Shown: in pieces, positions 17,043-25,497 of the stretch
Layout of the letters: each line of letters begins with the position of its first letter
Position numbering within the stretch: the first letter of the stretch is position 1
NCBI RefSeq assembly: GCF_029105185.1
Contig: NZ_JAFMZK010000006.1
Coordinates: 124,001-188,000 of the forward strand
DNA length: 64,000 bases
Source: Aliiroseovarius sp. Z3
GTDB lineage: Bacteria > Pseudomonadota > Alphaproteobacteria > Rhodobacterales > Rhodobacteraceae
Reading direction: 5' to 3'
Program-made: the position numbers and the translations under genes
Notes under the pieces: model-generated
Database searches by the model: none
What the model was told of the DNA's origin: nothing
Seen by the model: only the letters and a program-made list of their open reading frames with translations

Positions 17043-17073
17043 TTGACCTTCCAGTCACTGGAAGCCTTATGTA
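17043..17073 (+). promoter_or_regulatory. CueR/MerR-type promoter-operator of copA
   Basis: -35 TTGACC (17043-17048) and -10 TATGTA (17068-17073) are separated by 19 bases, the over-long spacing typical of MerR-family promoters. The spacer holds the dyad ACCTTCC-N7-GGAAGCC (from 17046), very close to the CueR box. It lies 27 bases before the copA ATG, and the cognate regulator is encoded directly after copA, so the module should be Cu(I)-induced. Confidence 0.85.
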
Positions 17074-17100
17074 AGGTGCATCCTGATATCGGAGCACCTC

Positions 17101-19563
17101 ATGCCCACTGCAACAACTCTGACCCTGAAGCTTGAAAACCTGTCCTGCGCGTCTTGCGTCGGGCGGGCCGAACGGGCATTGACCGCCATTGACGGCGTCG
17201 AAAGCGCGCCTGTCAATCTGGCGAATGAAACGGCGCGTGTGGCCTTTTCGACCCCTGCAACAGCCAGCAATTTGACAGAAGCGTTGGATCGCGCGGGATA
17301 CCCCGCCCGGCGCGAAACGGTAGTGTTGGACGTTGGGTCGATGACCTGCGCGTCCTGCGTCGGACGGGTCGAGCGGGTGTTGACCGCAACGCCGGGCGTT
17401 TTGGAAGCGTGGGTCAATCTGGCGTCGGAACGGGCCTTTGTCACCTATCTGGCCGGGGCAGTCAGCCCGGATGAACTGGCCGCAAAAGTGACCAAGGCAG
17501 GGTTTCCGACGCATCTGCGCAACGCTGCGGCTTCAAACGGCCCCGGCGACAAAGACGCCGAGGCGCGTTCCCTGAAGCAAAAGGCTCTTTTGGCCGCCGC
17601 GCTGACTTTGCCCGTGTTCATCCTTGAAATGGGCGGGCATTTGTATCCGCCCTTCCACCACTGGATCGCGCGCACAATCGGCCTTGGCACGTCGCACTGG
17701 ATTCAGCTTGTTCTGACGACGATTGTCATGGTCGGGCCGGGGCGCGTGTTCTTTTCCAAAGGGGTGCCCGCCTTGTTGCGTGGCGCACCCGAAATGAACG
17801 CGCTGGTCGCGTTGGGCACGTCAGCGGCCTATCTTTATTCGGTCGTGTCGGTGCTTGCGCCGGGGATCCTGCCATCTGGCACGGCGAATGTCTATTTCGA
17901 AGCGGCGGCGGTGATCATCGTGCTGATCCTGATCGGTCGCTGGATGGAAGCCCGCGCCAAGGGCCGCACGGGCGAAGCGATCCGGGCGCTTGTGGCACTG
18001 GCGCCGAATGACGCTTTGGTCGATGTCGATGGTCAAACCGTGACGCGCCCCGTGGCGCAGGTTGTCACCGGAGAAGTTGTGGTGATCCGGCCCGGTGAAC
18101 GCGTCCCGCTGGATGGCGAAGTGATCGAGGGCGAAAGCCTGATCGACGAAAGCATGATCACGGGTGAACCGGTGCCGGTGCCCAAGACCACGGGCGACAC
18201 AGTGACCGGCGGCACCGTGAATGGGACTGGCGCGTTGAAGGCACGGGTCACGGCCGTTGGGCCGGATACACTCTTGTCGCAGATCGTGCGCATGGTCGAG
18301 GACGCGCAGGGCGCACGGCTGCCCATACAGGCGCTGGTCGACCGGATCACCGCTGTTTTCGTGCCGATCGTGATGGGAATTGCCGCCCTGACGGTGGCGA
18401 TCTGGCTGTTGATCGGGCCGGACCCTGCACTTGGTCTTGCTCTGGTTGCGGGTGTCTCGGTCCTGATCATTGCCTGCCCTTGCGCGATGGGATTGGCGAC
18501 GCCGACGTCGATCATGGTTGGCACCGGGCGGGCGGCGCAATTGGGTGCATTGTTCCGGCGCGGCGATGCCTTGCAATCCCTGCAATCTGCACAGGTCGTT
18601 GCTTTCGACAAAACCGGCACGCTGACGCAAGGACGGTCTGAACTGACGGCATTCGAAACTGCCGGTGATCTGGATGCCGACATGGTTCTGGCCATGGTTG
18701 CCGGGGCCGAGGCGCACAGCGAACACCCCCTGGCCCAAGCCATTCTGCGCGGGGCGGAAGATCGTGGTCTTGCTCCGGCGAAAGCCGGCAACGTGCAGAC
18801 CGTGACCGGGTTCGGTCTGCAGGCAGAGGTGGACGGCGCACACCTGCTTGTCGGATCGCAGAAGTTCATGGAACGTGAAAACATCCCGATGACCGACCTT
18901 GTGGGGCGCGCAGACCCCATGCGGGCCAAGGGCCACACGGTGTTCTTCGTGGCCATCGACGGTGAGCTTGCGGCACTTATCGGTGTGTCCGACCCGATCA
19001 AGCCTGACACCGCACCTGCCTTGGCCGCGTTGCGCGCGATGGGGAAACAGCTTGCCATGATCACCGGCGATGACCCGGCCACCGCCGCCGCCATTGCCGA
19101 CCAGCTTGGCATAGACCACGTAAATGCCGGGGTGCTGCCTGACGGCAAGGTTGCGGCGGTCGAGGCGCTTCAGGCGCGTTATGGCAAAGTGGCTTTTGTC
19201 GGCGATGGCATCAACGATGCGCCCGCTTTGGCGCGCGCCGATGTCGGTCTGGCCATCGGAACCGGCACTGACGTGGCCATCGAAGCGGCGGATGTCGTGC
19301 TGTCCTCGGGGGCGTTGTCCGGTGTGGCCAACGCGTTCGAGATCAGCCGCCGCACCATGATCAACATCCGTCAGAACCTGTTCTGGGCCTTTGGCTACAA
19401 CGTCCTTTTGATCCCCGTGGCGGCTGGGGTGCTGTACCCCCTTTGGGGCATCCTTCTGTCACCGATGCTGGGGGCCGGGGCGATGGCGGCGTCCTCGGTG
19501 TTGGTGCTGACCAATGCCCTGCGGCTTCGGTTTGTCCGTCCTATTTTGGAGGAAGCTGCATGA
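17101..19563 (+). CDS. copA: Cu(I)-exporting P1B-type ATPase
   Basis: 820 residues in the inner membrane. Two N-terminal HMA domains carry CASC (C16/C19 and C83/C86), about eight membrane segments follow, and the ion-binding CPC sits at 459-461. The phosphorylated Asp is D503 in DKTGTLT. TGEPVPV (actuator), HSEHPLAQ (nucleotide binding) and GDGINDAPALA (hinge) are all intact, so it should be active. It exports Cu(I)/Ag(I) to the periplasm. It is preceded by a CueR-type promoter, and its stop codon overlaps the regulator gene. Confidence 0.95.
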   Translation: MPTATTLTLKLENLSCASCVGRAERALTAIDGVESAPVNLANETARVAFSTPATASNLTEALDRAGYPARRETVVLDVGSMTCASCVGRVERVLTATPGVLEAWVNLASERAFVTYLAGAVSPDELAAKVTKAGFPTHLRNAAASNGPGDKDAEARSLKQKALLAAALTLPVFILEMGGHLYPPFHHWIARTIGLGTSHWIQLVLTTIVMVGPGRVFFSKGVPALLRGAPEMNALVALGTSAAYLYSVVSVLAPGILPSGTANVYFEAAAVIIVLILIGRWMEARAKGRTGEAIRALVALAPNDALVDVDGQTVTRPVAQVVTGEVVVIRPGERVPLDGEVIEGESLIDESMITGEPVPVPKTTGDTVTGGTVNGTGALKARVTAVGPDTLLSQIVRMVEDAQGARLPIQALVDRITAVFVPIVMGIAALTVAIWLLIGPDPALGLALVAGVSVLIIACPCAMGLATPTSIMVGTGRAAQLGALFRRGDALQSLQSAQVVAFDKTGTLTQGRSELTAFETAGDLDADMVLAMVAGAEAHSEHPLAQAILRGAEDRGLAPAKAGNVQTVTGFGLQAEVDGAHLLVGSQKFMERENIPMTDLVGRADPMRAKGHTVFFVAIDGELAALIGVSDPIKPDTAPALAALRAMGKQLAMITGDDPATAAAIADQLGIDHVNAGVLPDGKVAAVEALQARYGKVAFVGDGINDAPALARADVGLAIGTGTDVAIEAADVVLSSGALSGVANAFEISRRTMINIRQNLFWAFGYNVLLIPVAAGVLYPLWGILLSPMLGAGAMAASSVLVLTNALRLRFVRPILEEAA

Positions 19564-19967
19564 ACATTTCGGATGCCGCCCAACGTGCTGGACTGCCTGC
19601 GAAAACAATCAGGTATTATGAAGATATCGGGCTGGTCACACCCAATCGTGATACCAATGGATACCGCGTGTTTTCCGAGCGGGAGCTTCACAAGCTGACG
19701 TTCCTTGCGCGATCCCGCGCGCTTGGCTTTTCCATCGAAGACTGCCGGGCCCTGCTGGCCCTTTACGAAGATCAGACACGGGCAAGTGGTGATGTGAAAC
19801 GTATTGCCAAAGAGCATCTGGACGAGATCGAGGTGAAGATTTCTGACCTGGTGGCCATGCGGGATACGTTGTCAGAGCTGGTGCATGCCTGTTCGGGTGA
19901 CGATCGGCCGGATTGTCCGATCCTGAAGGGGATTGAACACGCTGCTGGTCCAACCAAAAAGCCTTGA
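19560..19967 (+). CDS. cueR: Cu(I)-responsive MerR-family regulator
   Basis: 135 residues. N-terminal MerR helix-turn-helix with wing (ISDAAQRAGLPAKTIRYYED, then GYRVFSE), a long dimerisation helix, and a C-terminal metal loop with C111 and C119 separated by seven residues (C-SGDDRPD-C), which is the CueR arrangement for Cu(I)/Ag(I). The ATG overlaps the copA stop (ATGA), so the regulator is co-transcribed with its target, giving autoregulation through the 19-base-spacer promoter. Confidence 0.93.
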   Translation: MNISDAAQRAGLPAKTIRYYEDIGLVTPNRDTNGYRVFSERELHKLTFLARSRALGFSIEDCRALLALYEDQTRASGDVKRIAKEHLDEIEVKISDLVAMRDTLSELVHACSGDDRPDCPILKGIEHAAGPTKKP

Positions 19968-20066
19968 GCCACATCAAAGACAGGTGATGTTTGCAGGTGC
20001 AGAAACGTGGCAGGAGGAGTAGTTGGCCCATCTGACGGGTAATCTATGCGCGAAGGACCAAACAGA

Positions 20067-22748
20067 ATGGACAAAAGCCCACTCAGCCCTCTTTTTGATC
20101 CGGGGTCTGTCGCCGTATTCGGGGCAAGCCCGTCTGGTAATTCCGTCGGGGCGCTGGTTTACGCCAACCTGATTTCAGGCGGCTATGATGGTGCCATCCA
20201 TCCGATCAACCCCAAACACAAAACGATTGGTGACGCAGAGTGTTTTCGCACCATCGCGGATATCGCTGACGATATTGATCTGGCGGTCATTGCAACCCCC
20301 GCCCGCACCGTTCCCGGCATCATGCGGGACTGTGCGGTGGCAGGTGTGAAGGCGGCAATCATCCTGTCCGCAGGGTTTGGCGATGGGGACCAGAAGGGGC
20401 GCACCTATGAAACCCAAGTCATGCACGAGGCCCGCAAAGGTGGCATTCGTGTTCTCGGACCAAACTGCGTCGGGCTGGTGCGTCCGTGGTTGGGGTTGAA
20501 TGCAACGTTCCTGAAATCGCAGGCGCCCAAGGGTCGGCTGGCGATGGTGTCGCAGTCGGGGGCCCTGATCTCGGCCATTGCGGATTGGGCAGGGCCGCAC
20601 CATTCAGGTTTTTCGGCGATGGTATCGCTGGGCAGTTCGCTGGATGTCGATATTGGCGATGCGCTTGACTATCTGGTGAACGACCCCAAAACCGACGCGA
20701 TCCTGCTGTATATTGAAGGTGTCAAGGACGCGCCGAATTTCATGTCGGCCATGCGCCGGGCAGCGCGTCTGAAGCCTGTGATTGTTCTTAAATCGGGCCG
20801 CCATACAGACAGCGCGAAGGCGGCGCACACACATACTGGCGCCCTGATCGGCTCGGATGAAGTGTTTGACGCCGCACTGGAACGCGTCGGCGCGGTACGG
20901 GTCAACACGCTGGGGCAGTTGTTCGCCGCGGCCGAGCTTTTGGCCAACATCAAGAAGACAACGGGCGACCGTCTGTGCATCATCACCAATGGCGGTGGCG
21001 CGGGTGTGCTGGCCGCCGACCGTGCGGGTGACCTGGGCCTACGCCTACCACCCTTGTCCGAGCCGACGCGCAGGGCATTGGACAAGGTGCTGCCTGCATA
21101 TTGGAGCCATGCCAACCCCGTCGATATTCTGGGCGATGCAACCCCTGAAGATTATGGCGCAGCGGTCAAAGCCGCGATTGCTGACCCCGAGGCAGATGGC
21201 ATTCTGGTGCTTCTGACGCCACAGGCCATGACTGATGCCACTGCCGCTGCTCGGGCTGTGAAAGACGCCTTGCCAAAGCGCAACCGTAAGCCGGTTCTGG
21301 CCTGTTGGATGGGCGAAGACGTGGTCGCGGAAGGCCGCAAATTGCTGTCCGAGGCCGGGGTTTCGGTGTTTGAAACGCCGGAACGGGCGGTGGAGGGGTT
21401 CTCTTACCTCGCGCAGCATTATCGCAATCGTAAGCTGTCGCTGGAAGTTCCGCGTGCGCGTGCGTTCGAACAAGGGCTTGATCTGGACGGGGCACGGATG
21501 ATCATTTCCAGCGCGTTGGCTGCCGGACGAAGCATCCTGTCGGACACGGAAAGCAAGGCCCTGCTCAGTGCTTTCAACATCCCCGTGAATCTGACACTTG
21601 AAGCCAAGACGGCAAACGAAGCGCTGATCGCCGCCGAAACCGTTCGCTTCCCTGTGGCCATGAAAATCTCGTCACCCGATGTGTCGCATAAGACCGATGT
21701 GGGTGGGGTGAAGATCAACGTGGCGCACGCCGCATCCGTCACGCGCGCGTTTCACGAGATCATAGGCAGCGTCAGGAAAGCCATGCCGGAGGCGCAGGTG
21801 TCCGGCGTCACGGTCGAGGCGATGTCGCATTTACGTCAGGCCCGCGAGCTGGTGATCGGCGCCAGCCGTGACCCGGTGTTCGGGCCGACGATCCTGTTCG
21901 GTGCGGGTGGAACGATGGTTGAGGTGATGAAAGACAGTGCGGTGGCATTGCCGCCCCTGAACGCGGTGTTGTCCGAGCGCCTGATCAACCGCACCCGTGT
22001 GTCAAAGGCGCTGGAGAGTTTCCGCGACTATGATCCGGTCGACAAGGCGGCGCTTGTGGATGTGCTGAAGAGGATTTCGATCATCGTCAGCGAGTTGCCC
22101 GAGATCGTCGAACTGGACATCAACCCGCTGTTTGCCGGGCCGGACGGTGTGTTGGCAGTGGATGCGCGCATAACAGTTGCGCGCCCACCATCAAACGATG
22201 GCCGCTATGACCACATGGCGATCCACCCCTATCCGCGCCATCTTGCCCGCGAGACCTTTCTGCGGGACGGCACCCCCCTGACCATCCGCCCGATCCGGCC
22301 CGAGGACGCCGAACATGAAAAGCAATTCATGCGCGATTTGTCGGACGAGGCGAAGATGATGCGGTTCATGGGGTCGGTCAACGAACTCAGCCCCGAACTG
22401 CTGGCGCAGTTTACCCAGATTGATTATCGCCGGGAAATGGCATTGGTCGCGATGGCCGAGATTGACGGCGAGTCGGTTCAAGTCGGGGTCGCGCGTTATG
22501 TGATCAATCCGGACTGGAAAAGCTGCGAGTTTGCCGTCGTGGTGTCGGATCGTATCCAACATCAGGGGTTGGGCACGACGTTGATGAAAGGCCTGTTCAA
22601 GGCCGCGCAGGATCACGGGTTGAAAGTGATCGAAGGCACGGTGCTGCGCAAAAACGCCCCGATGCTACGACTGATGAAGGATCTGGGCTTCACGCAACGC
22701 CCGGACCCTGACGACCCCGACGTGGTGATCGTCGAACGCGACCTTTAG
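20067..22748 (+). CDS. Acyl-CoA ligase (ADP-forming)/GNAT fusion, Pat-like
   Basis: 893 residues. An N-terminal CoA-binding Rossmann domain (SVAVFGASPSGNSVG) and CoA-ligase domain with VSQSGAL come first. A conserved H256 in HTHTGAL sits at the position of the phospho-His of ADP-forming acetyl-CoA synthetases. An ATP-grasp domain follows (about 475-700) and a GNAT acetyltransferase at the C-terminus (about 735-893). This is the domain set of protein lysine acetyltransferase Pat. From memory, Salmonella Pat has lost that His, so here the ligase half may be active. The ATG at 20067 has AAGGA upstream, while an earlier ATG at 20046 has none. The next gene is a deacetylase-family enzyme. Confidence 0.85.
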   Translation: MDKSPLSPLFDPGSVAVFGASPSGNSVGALVYANLISGGYDGAIHPINPKHKTIGDAECFRTIADIADDIDLAVIATPARTVPGIMRDCAVAGVKAAIILSAGFGDGDQKGRTYETQVMHEARKGGIRVLGPNCVGLVRPWLGLNATFLKSQAPKGRLAMVSQSGALISAIADWAGPHHSGFSAMVSLGSSLDVDIGDALDYLVNDPKTDAILLYIEGVKDAPNFMSAMRRAARLKPVIVLKSGRHTDSAKAAHTHTGALIGSDEVFDAALERVGAVRVNTLGQLFAAAELLANIKKTTGDRLCIITNGGGAGVLAADRAGDLGLRLPPLSEPTRRALDKVLPAYWSHANPVDILGDATPEDYGAAVKAAIADPEADGILVLLTPQAMTDATAAARAVKDALPKRNRKPVLACWMGEDVVAEGRKLLSEAGVSVFETPERAVEGFSYLAQHYRNRKLSLEVPRARAFEQGLDLDGARMIISSALAAGRSILSDTESKALLSAFNIPVNLTLEAKTANEALIAAETVRFPVAMKISSPDVSHKTDVGGVKINVAHAASVTRAFHEIIGSVRKAMPEAQVSGVTVEAMSHLRQARELVIGASRDPVFGPTILFGAGGTMVEVMKDSAVALPPLNAVLSERLINRTRVSKALESFRDYDPVDKAALVDVLKRISIIVSELPEIVELDINPLFAGPDGVLAVDARITVARPPSNDGRYDHMAIHPYPRHLARETFLRDGTPLTIRPIRPEDAEHEKQFMRDLSDEAKMMRFMGSVNELSPELLAQFTQIDYRREMALVAMAEIDGESVQVGVARYVINPDWKSCEFAVVVSDRIQHQGLGTTLMKGLFKAAQDHGLKVIEGTVLRKNAPMLRLMKDLGFTQRPDPDDPDVVIVERDL

Positions 22749-22773
22749 GCCGAACTTCAGGAGAGGAGACCGA

Positions 22774-23697
22774 ATGCTTTCTATCATATCCCACCCCGAG
22801 TGCCGAGATCACGATGCCGGTCCCCTTCACCCGGAAAGCAAGGCGCGGCTTGATGCGATCAACAATCAGCTGATCATGTCGGGCATGGATTACGTTGTGC
22901 GCCACCGCGATGCGCCACTGGTTGAACGGGCGCAGCTTGAGCGCGTGCATGACCGCGACTATCTGGACCGGGTTTATGCGCTGGCGCCGGGCCAGGGGAT
23001 GGAAAGCGTCGAGGTTGATGGCGACACAGTGATGAGCCCCGGCACCTTGCGCGCCGCCGAACGGGCTGCCGGGGCGGGCGTGCTGGGCGTTGATCTGGTG
23101 ATGGCGAACGAGGCAAATCCGGTCTTTTGCATGATCCGCCCGCCGGGCCACCACGCCGAGCGCGACAAGGCGATGGGGTTCTGCCTGTTCAACAATATCG
23201 CGGTTGCCGCCGCACACGCGCTAGAGGCGCATGGGTTGTCACGCGTTGCGATCATTGACTTCGATGTGCACCACGGAAATGGGACCGAAGAAATCTTCAA
23301 GACCGAGCCGCGCGTGCTTTTCTGCTCCAGCTTCCAGCACCCGTTCTATCCCTTTACGGGGCATGAAAAGGAAACCGACAACCTTGTCGATATTCCCCTT
23401 TCTGCGGGTGCGGGCAGTGCCGAGTTTCGCGAGGCCGTCAGTGCCCATTGGTTGCCGCATCTGCGGGAGTTCAAACCCGAGTTCGTGTTCATCTCGGCCG
23501 GGTTTGATGCCCATGTGGCCGATGATATGTCCAGCGTTCAATTAACGGATGCCGACTATGAATGGGTCACGCGCGAATTGAAGGCGGTGGCCGATGAATT
23601 TGCCGGCGGGCGGATCGTGTCCATGCTGGAAGGGGGATACGAACCGGATGTGCTGGCCCGGTCCGTGGTGAAGCATCTGAACGTGCTACTGGATTGA
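22774..23697 (+). CDS. Histone deacetylase-family amidohydrolase
   Basis: 307 residues. Class II-like HDAC/AcuC/APAH fold with intact active site: tandem His H126-H127 in RPPGHHAE, Zn ligands D164 and H166 in DFDVHHGNGT, D245 in SAGFDAH and the catalytic-type Tyr Y289 in LEGGYE. It could deacetylate lysines, acetylpolyamines or other amides. Strong ribosome binding site GGAGAGGAGA, 25 bases after the Pat-like gene, implies co-expression of an acylating and a deacylating enzyme. Its TGA directly abuts the stop of the convergent oxidoreductase gene. Confidence 0.88.
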   Translation: MLSIISHPECRDHDAGPLHPESKARLDAINNQLIMSGMDYVVRHRDAPLVERAQLERVHDRDYLDRVYALAPGQGMESVEVDGDTVMSPGTLRAAERAAGAGVLGVDLVMANEANPVFCMIRPPGHHAERDKAMGFCLFNNIAVAAAHALEAHGLSRVAIIDFDVHHGNGTEEIFKTEPRVLFCSSFQHPFYPFTGHEKETDNLVDIPLSAGAGSAEFREAVSAHWLPHLREFKPEFVFISAGFDAHVADDMSSVQLTDADYEWVTRELKAVADEFAGGRIVSMLEGGYEPDVLARSVVKHLNVLLD

Positions 23698-24771
23698 TCA
23701 TCCAAACCGCGCAGGGCTGAGCGATGCAACCGTGTCGCTCGCCAGTTCGGGCGGGGTTCCGGCGACAATATCGGACAGCAAACGCGATGCGGCGGGGCTG
23801 GTTTGAAACCCATAGCCGCCTTGCCCGGCGAACCAGAGGAAATGCGCGTCCTGCGGCGATGGCCCTATGACCAGATTTCGGTCAGGTGCGAAACTACGCA
23901 AACCCGCCCAGTTTGATATCATCCGTTTGACGGGTGCGGTCACCATCTCTTCGTAACGGGCCAATCCTTCGGCCAGCACCATGTCATCAGCCCATGCGTC
24001 CTGCGGTTCGACAGGATCGGCGTCGGCTGGGGATACGATCAACGCACCGGCATCGGGCTTGGCATACCAACTTTCGCCTGCACCCATGACCATCGGCCAG
24101 CCTGACACGTCGCACCCGTCCGGGGCTGAAATACGGGCCATGGAGCGGCGATAGGGTTGGATGCCAAGCATCTTGATCCCCGCCAGCGCCGCGATCTGAT
24201 CGGCCCAGGCACCGGCGGCGTTAACAAGTGTTTTCGCGACAAACGAGCCTTTCGGGGTCGTGACCTCCCACCCTGTGTGAAGGCGGGTGATCTGCTGAAC
24301 ACGCGCGCCGGTAATGACTTGTCCGTTTGTGCGCATTTCGCGGGCGAAATTCTGGATCAGCAGATCGGTGTCGATGTCCCAGGCATCCGAGTGATAGCCC
24401 GCTCCGACAATGGTTTCGGGATTCAGGATCGGCACGAGCGCAAGTGCTTCGTTGATCGAAATCGACCGCATATTCATGGTGGTCAGATCATGGGCCAGCT
24501 TGTCCTCTTGCCCTTGCTTGGCGACGATCATCAACCCGCGGGGGCTGAGCACACCGCCATTGGCGGTCTCGTGGTGGTGACGCGAAGCGCGATTTAGCTC
24601 AATCACGCTTGGCGCGCCGTAGCTTTCTTCGAACATCGCCGCTGACCGGCCCGATGCGTGATAGGCCAGCGCGTCCTCGGCTTCCAACAGTGTGACAGTG
24701 CCAAGCTGCGACAGGCGCGCACCCGCCGAAACGCCTGCGATACCGCCGCCAATGATGATGAAATCGTCCAT
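23698..24771 (-). CDS. FAD-dependent oxidoreductase, DAO family
   Basis: 357 residues from ATG (a GTG three codons upstream is also possible). The N-terminal dinucleotide-binding motif is GGGIAG (8-13), followed by an E at the end of the second strand (LLEAED). A second conserved stretch, TLVNAAGAWADQIA, and a C-terminal GQGGYGFQTSPAASRLL complete the D-amino-acid oxidase/glycine oxidase/sarcosine oxidase fold. It probably oxidises a secondary amine or amino acid, but the substrate cannot be read from sequence. It is convergent with the deacetylase gene with no spacer, and no terminator is visible between them. Confidence 0.88.
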   Translation of the reverse strand: MDDFIIIGGGIAGVSAGARLSQLGTVTLLEAEDALAYHASGRSAAMFEESYGAPSVIELNRASRHHHETANGGVLSPRGLMIVAKQGQEDKLAHDLTTMNMRSISINEALALVPILNPETIVGAGYHSDAWDIDTDLLIQNFAREMRTNGQVITGARVQQITRLHTGWEVTTPKGSFVAKTLVNAAGAWADQIAALAGIKMLGIQPYRRSMARISAPDGCDVSGWPMVMGAGESWYAKPDAGALIVSPADADPVEPQDAWADDMVLAEGLARYEEMVTAPVKRMISNWAGLRSFAPDRNLVIGPSPQDAHFLWFAGQGGYGFQTSPAASRLLSDIVAGTPPELASDTVASLSPARFG

Positions 24772-24833
24772 GCCTGCCACCGTGTCTGTTCAAGGTCGTG
24801 CGTTGGGCGGACCCTGACACGCCACGCAAGAAA

Positions 24834-24865
24834 GGAAAAGGCCCCGATCTGGTCAGGGCCTTTCC
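24834..24865 (-). terminator. Terminator of the EF-hand gene
   Basis: An 8-base stem AAAGGCCC / GGGCCTTT around GATCTGGTCA-type loop sequence, followed on the minus strand by a T-rich stretch (CCTTTTCCTTTCTT). It lies about 27 bases after the EF-hand stop codon and upstream of the oxidoreductase gene. Confidence 0.75.
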
Positions 24866-24891
24866 AAGCAGCGGGTCGATCGCGGGTGCCT

Positions 24892-25371
24892 TTACATGCG
24901 TGCAAAATCTTCGGTTGTCAGGACCTTGTCGCCGTTGCGATCCTGTAGCGCAAACCACGGATCGACACCGGCAAGGAATTCTTCCCGTGTCACTTCGCCG
25001 TCGCCGTTCAGGTCGGCGTTTTCGAGCGTCATGGACATCGCGGCTCCATGTTCACCCATGACCTGTTTCATGCCCTGGCTGTTGCGTGCTTTCCCCTGTC
25101 TGCTTCCTTGACCAATGTTGTTTTCCTTCATGTCGGCTTCGCGGGCTTCGTCGAACTGAACGTATTCGTCCGCGGTCAGGATATCGTCTTCATTGGTATC
25201 AAACGTGGTAAATATGTCGCCGCGCCGCTCCTTGGCTTCTTCAAGTGTGACTGACCCGTTTTCATCCAGATCCCAGTTTTCAAGAAAATGTGCACCCGGT
25301 TGATTTTGGGCGAAAGACGGTAGCGCGACGGCGATCGCGATGCCTGCGGCGAGAAGGGAAGACTTGTGCAT
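24892..25371 (-). CDS. Exported EF-hand calcium-binding protein
   Basis: 159 residues. Signal peptide 1-21 (core LLAAGIAIAVALPSFA) predicts periplasmic or secreted location. Four EF-hand loops are visible: DLDENGSVTLEE (34-45), DTNEDDILTADE (58-69), DLNGDGEVTREE (120-131) and DRNGDKVLTTED (144-155). Loops 1 and 3 are near canonical, while loops 2 and 4 have hydrophobic residues at position 7, which can coordinate through the backbone. A Gly/Gln/Lys linker (about 82-105) separates two EF-hand pairs, calmodulin-like. Role unknown, possibly Ca2+ buffering or signalling. The start codon is preceded by GGAG buried in a hairpin. Confidence 0.88.
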   Translation of the reverse strand: MHKSSLLAAGIAIAVALPSFAQNQPGAHFLENWDLDENGSVTLEEAKERRGDIFTTFDTNEDDILTADEYVQFDEAREADMKENNIGQGSRQGKARNSQGMKQVMGEHGAAMSMTLENADLNGDGEVTREEFLAGVDPWFALQDRNGDKVLTTEDFARM

Positions 25372-25377
25372 GATGAA

Positions 25378-25408
25378 CTCCGTTTATGTGTATGCACATT
25401 AAACGGAG
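25378..25408 (-). promoter_or_regulatory. Hairpin enclosing the EF-hand gene's ribosome binding site
   Basis: CTCCGTTTA (25378-25386) and TAAACGGAG (25100+300, i.e. 25400-25408) are perfect complements. Inside them TGTG and CACA add four more pairs around TATG, with one unpaired T. On the transcribed strand the 3' arm ends in GGAG, six bases before the ATG, so the ribosome binding site is base-paired. It may be an RNA thermometer or other translational switch. A DNA operator is the alternative. Confidence 0.65.
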
Positions 25409-25446
25409 AGAACCTGCGGTTCCGTCGCGGTTGGTTGCATCCGAAC

Positions 25447-25474
25447 AAAAAAGACCCCGCCCGAGGGCGAGGTC
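25447..25474 (-). terminator. Terminator of the xdh/BMP transporter operon
   Basis: On the minus strand GACCTCGCC / GGCGGGGTC form a stem with one mismatch and a four-base loop, followed by TTTTTT. It lies 24 bases after the stop codon of the BMP-family gene, so it ends the long minus-strand operon and isolates the EF-hand gene. Confidence 0.88.
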
Positions 25475-25497
25475 CGATGGCTTGAACTGTCCTCAGA

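Noticed and set aside
17821-19119. Long minus-strand open frames opposite copA
   Set aside because: Antisense to an intact P-type ATPase; amino-acid composition is low-complexity and unmatched to any family.
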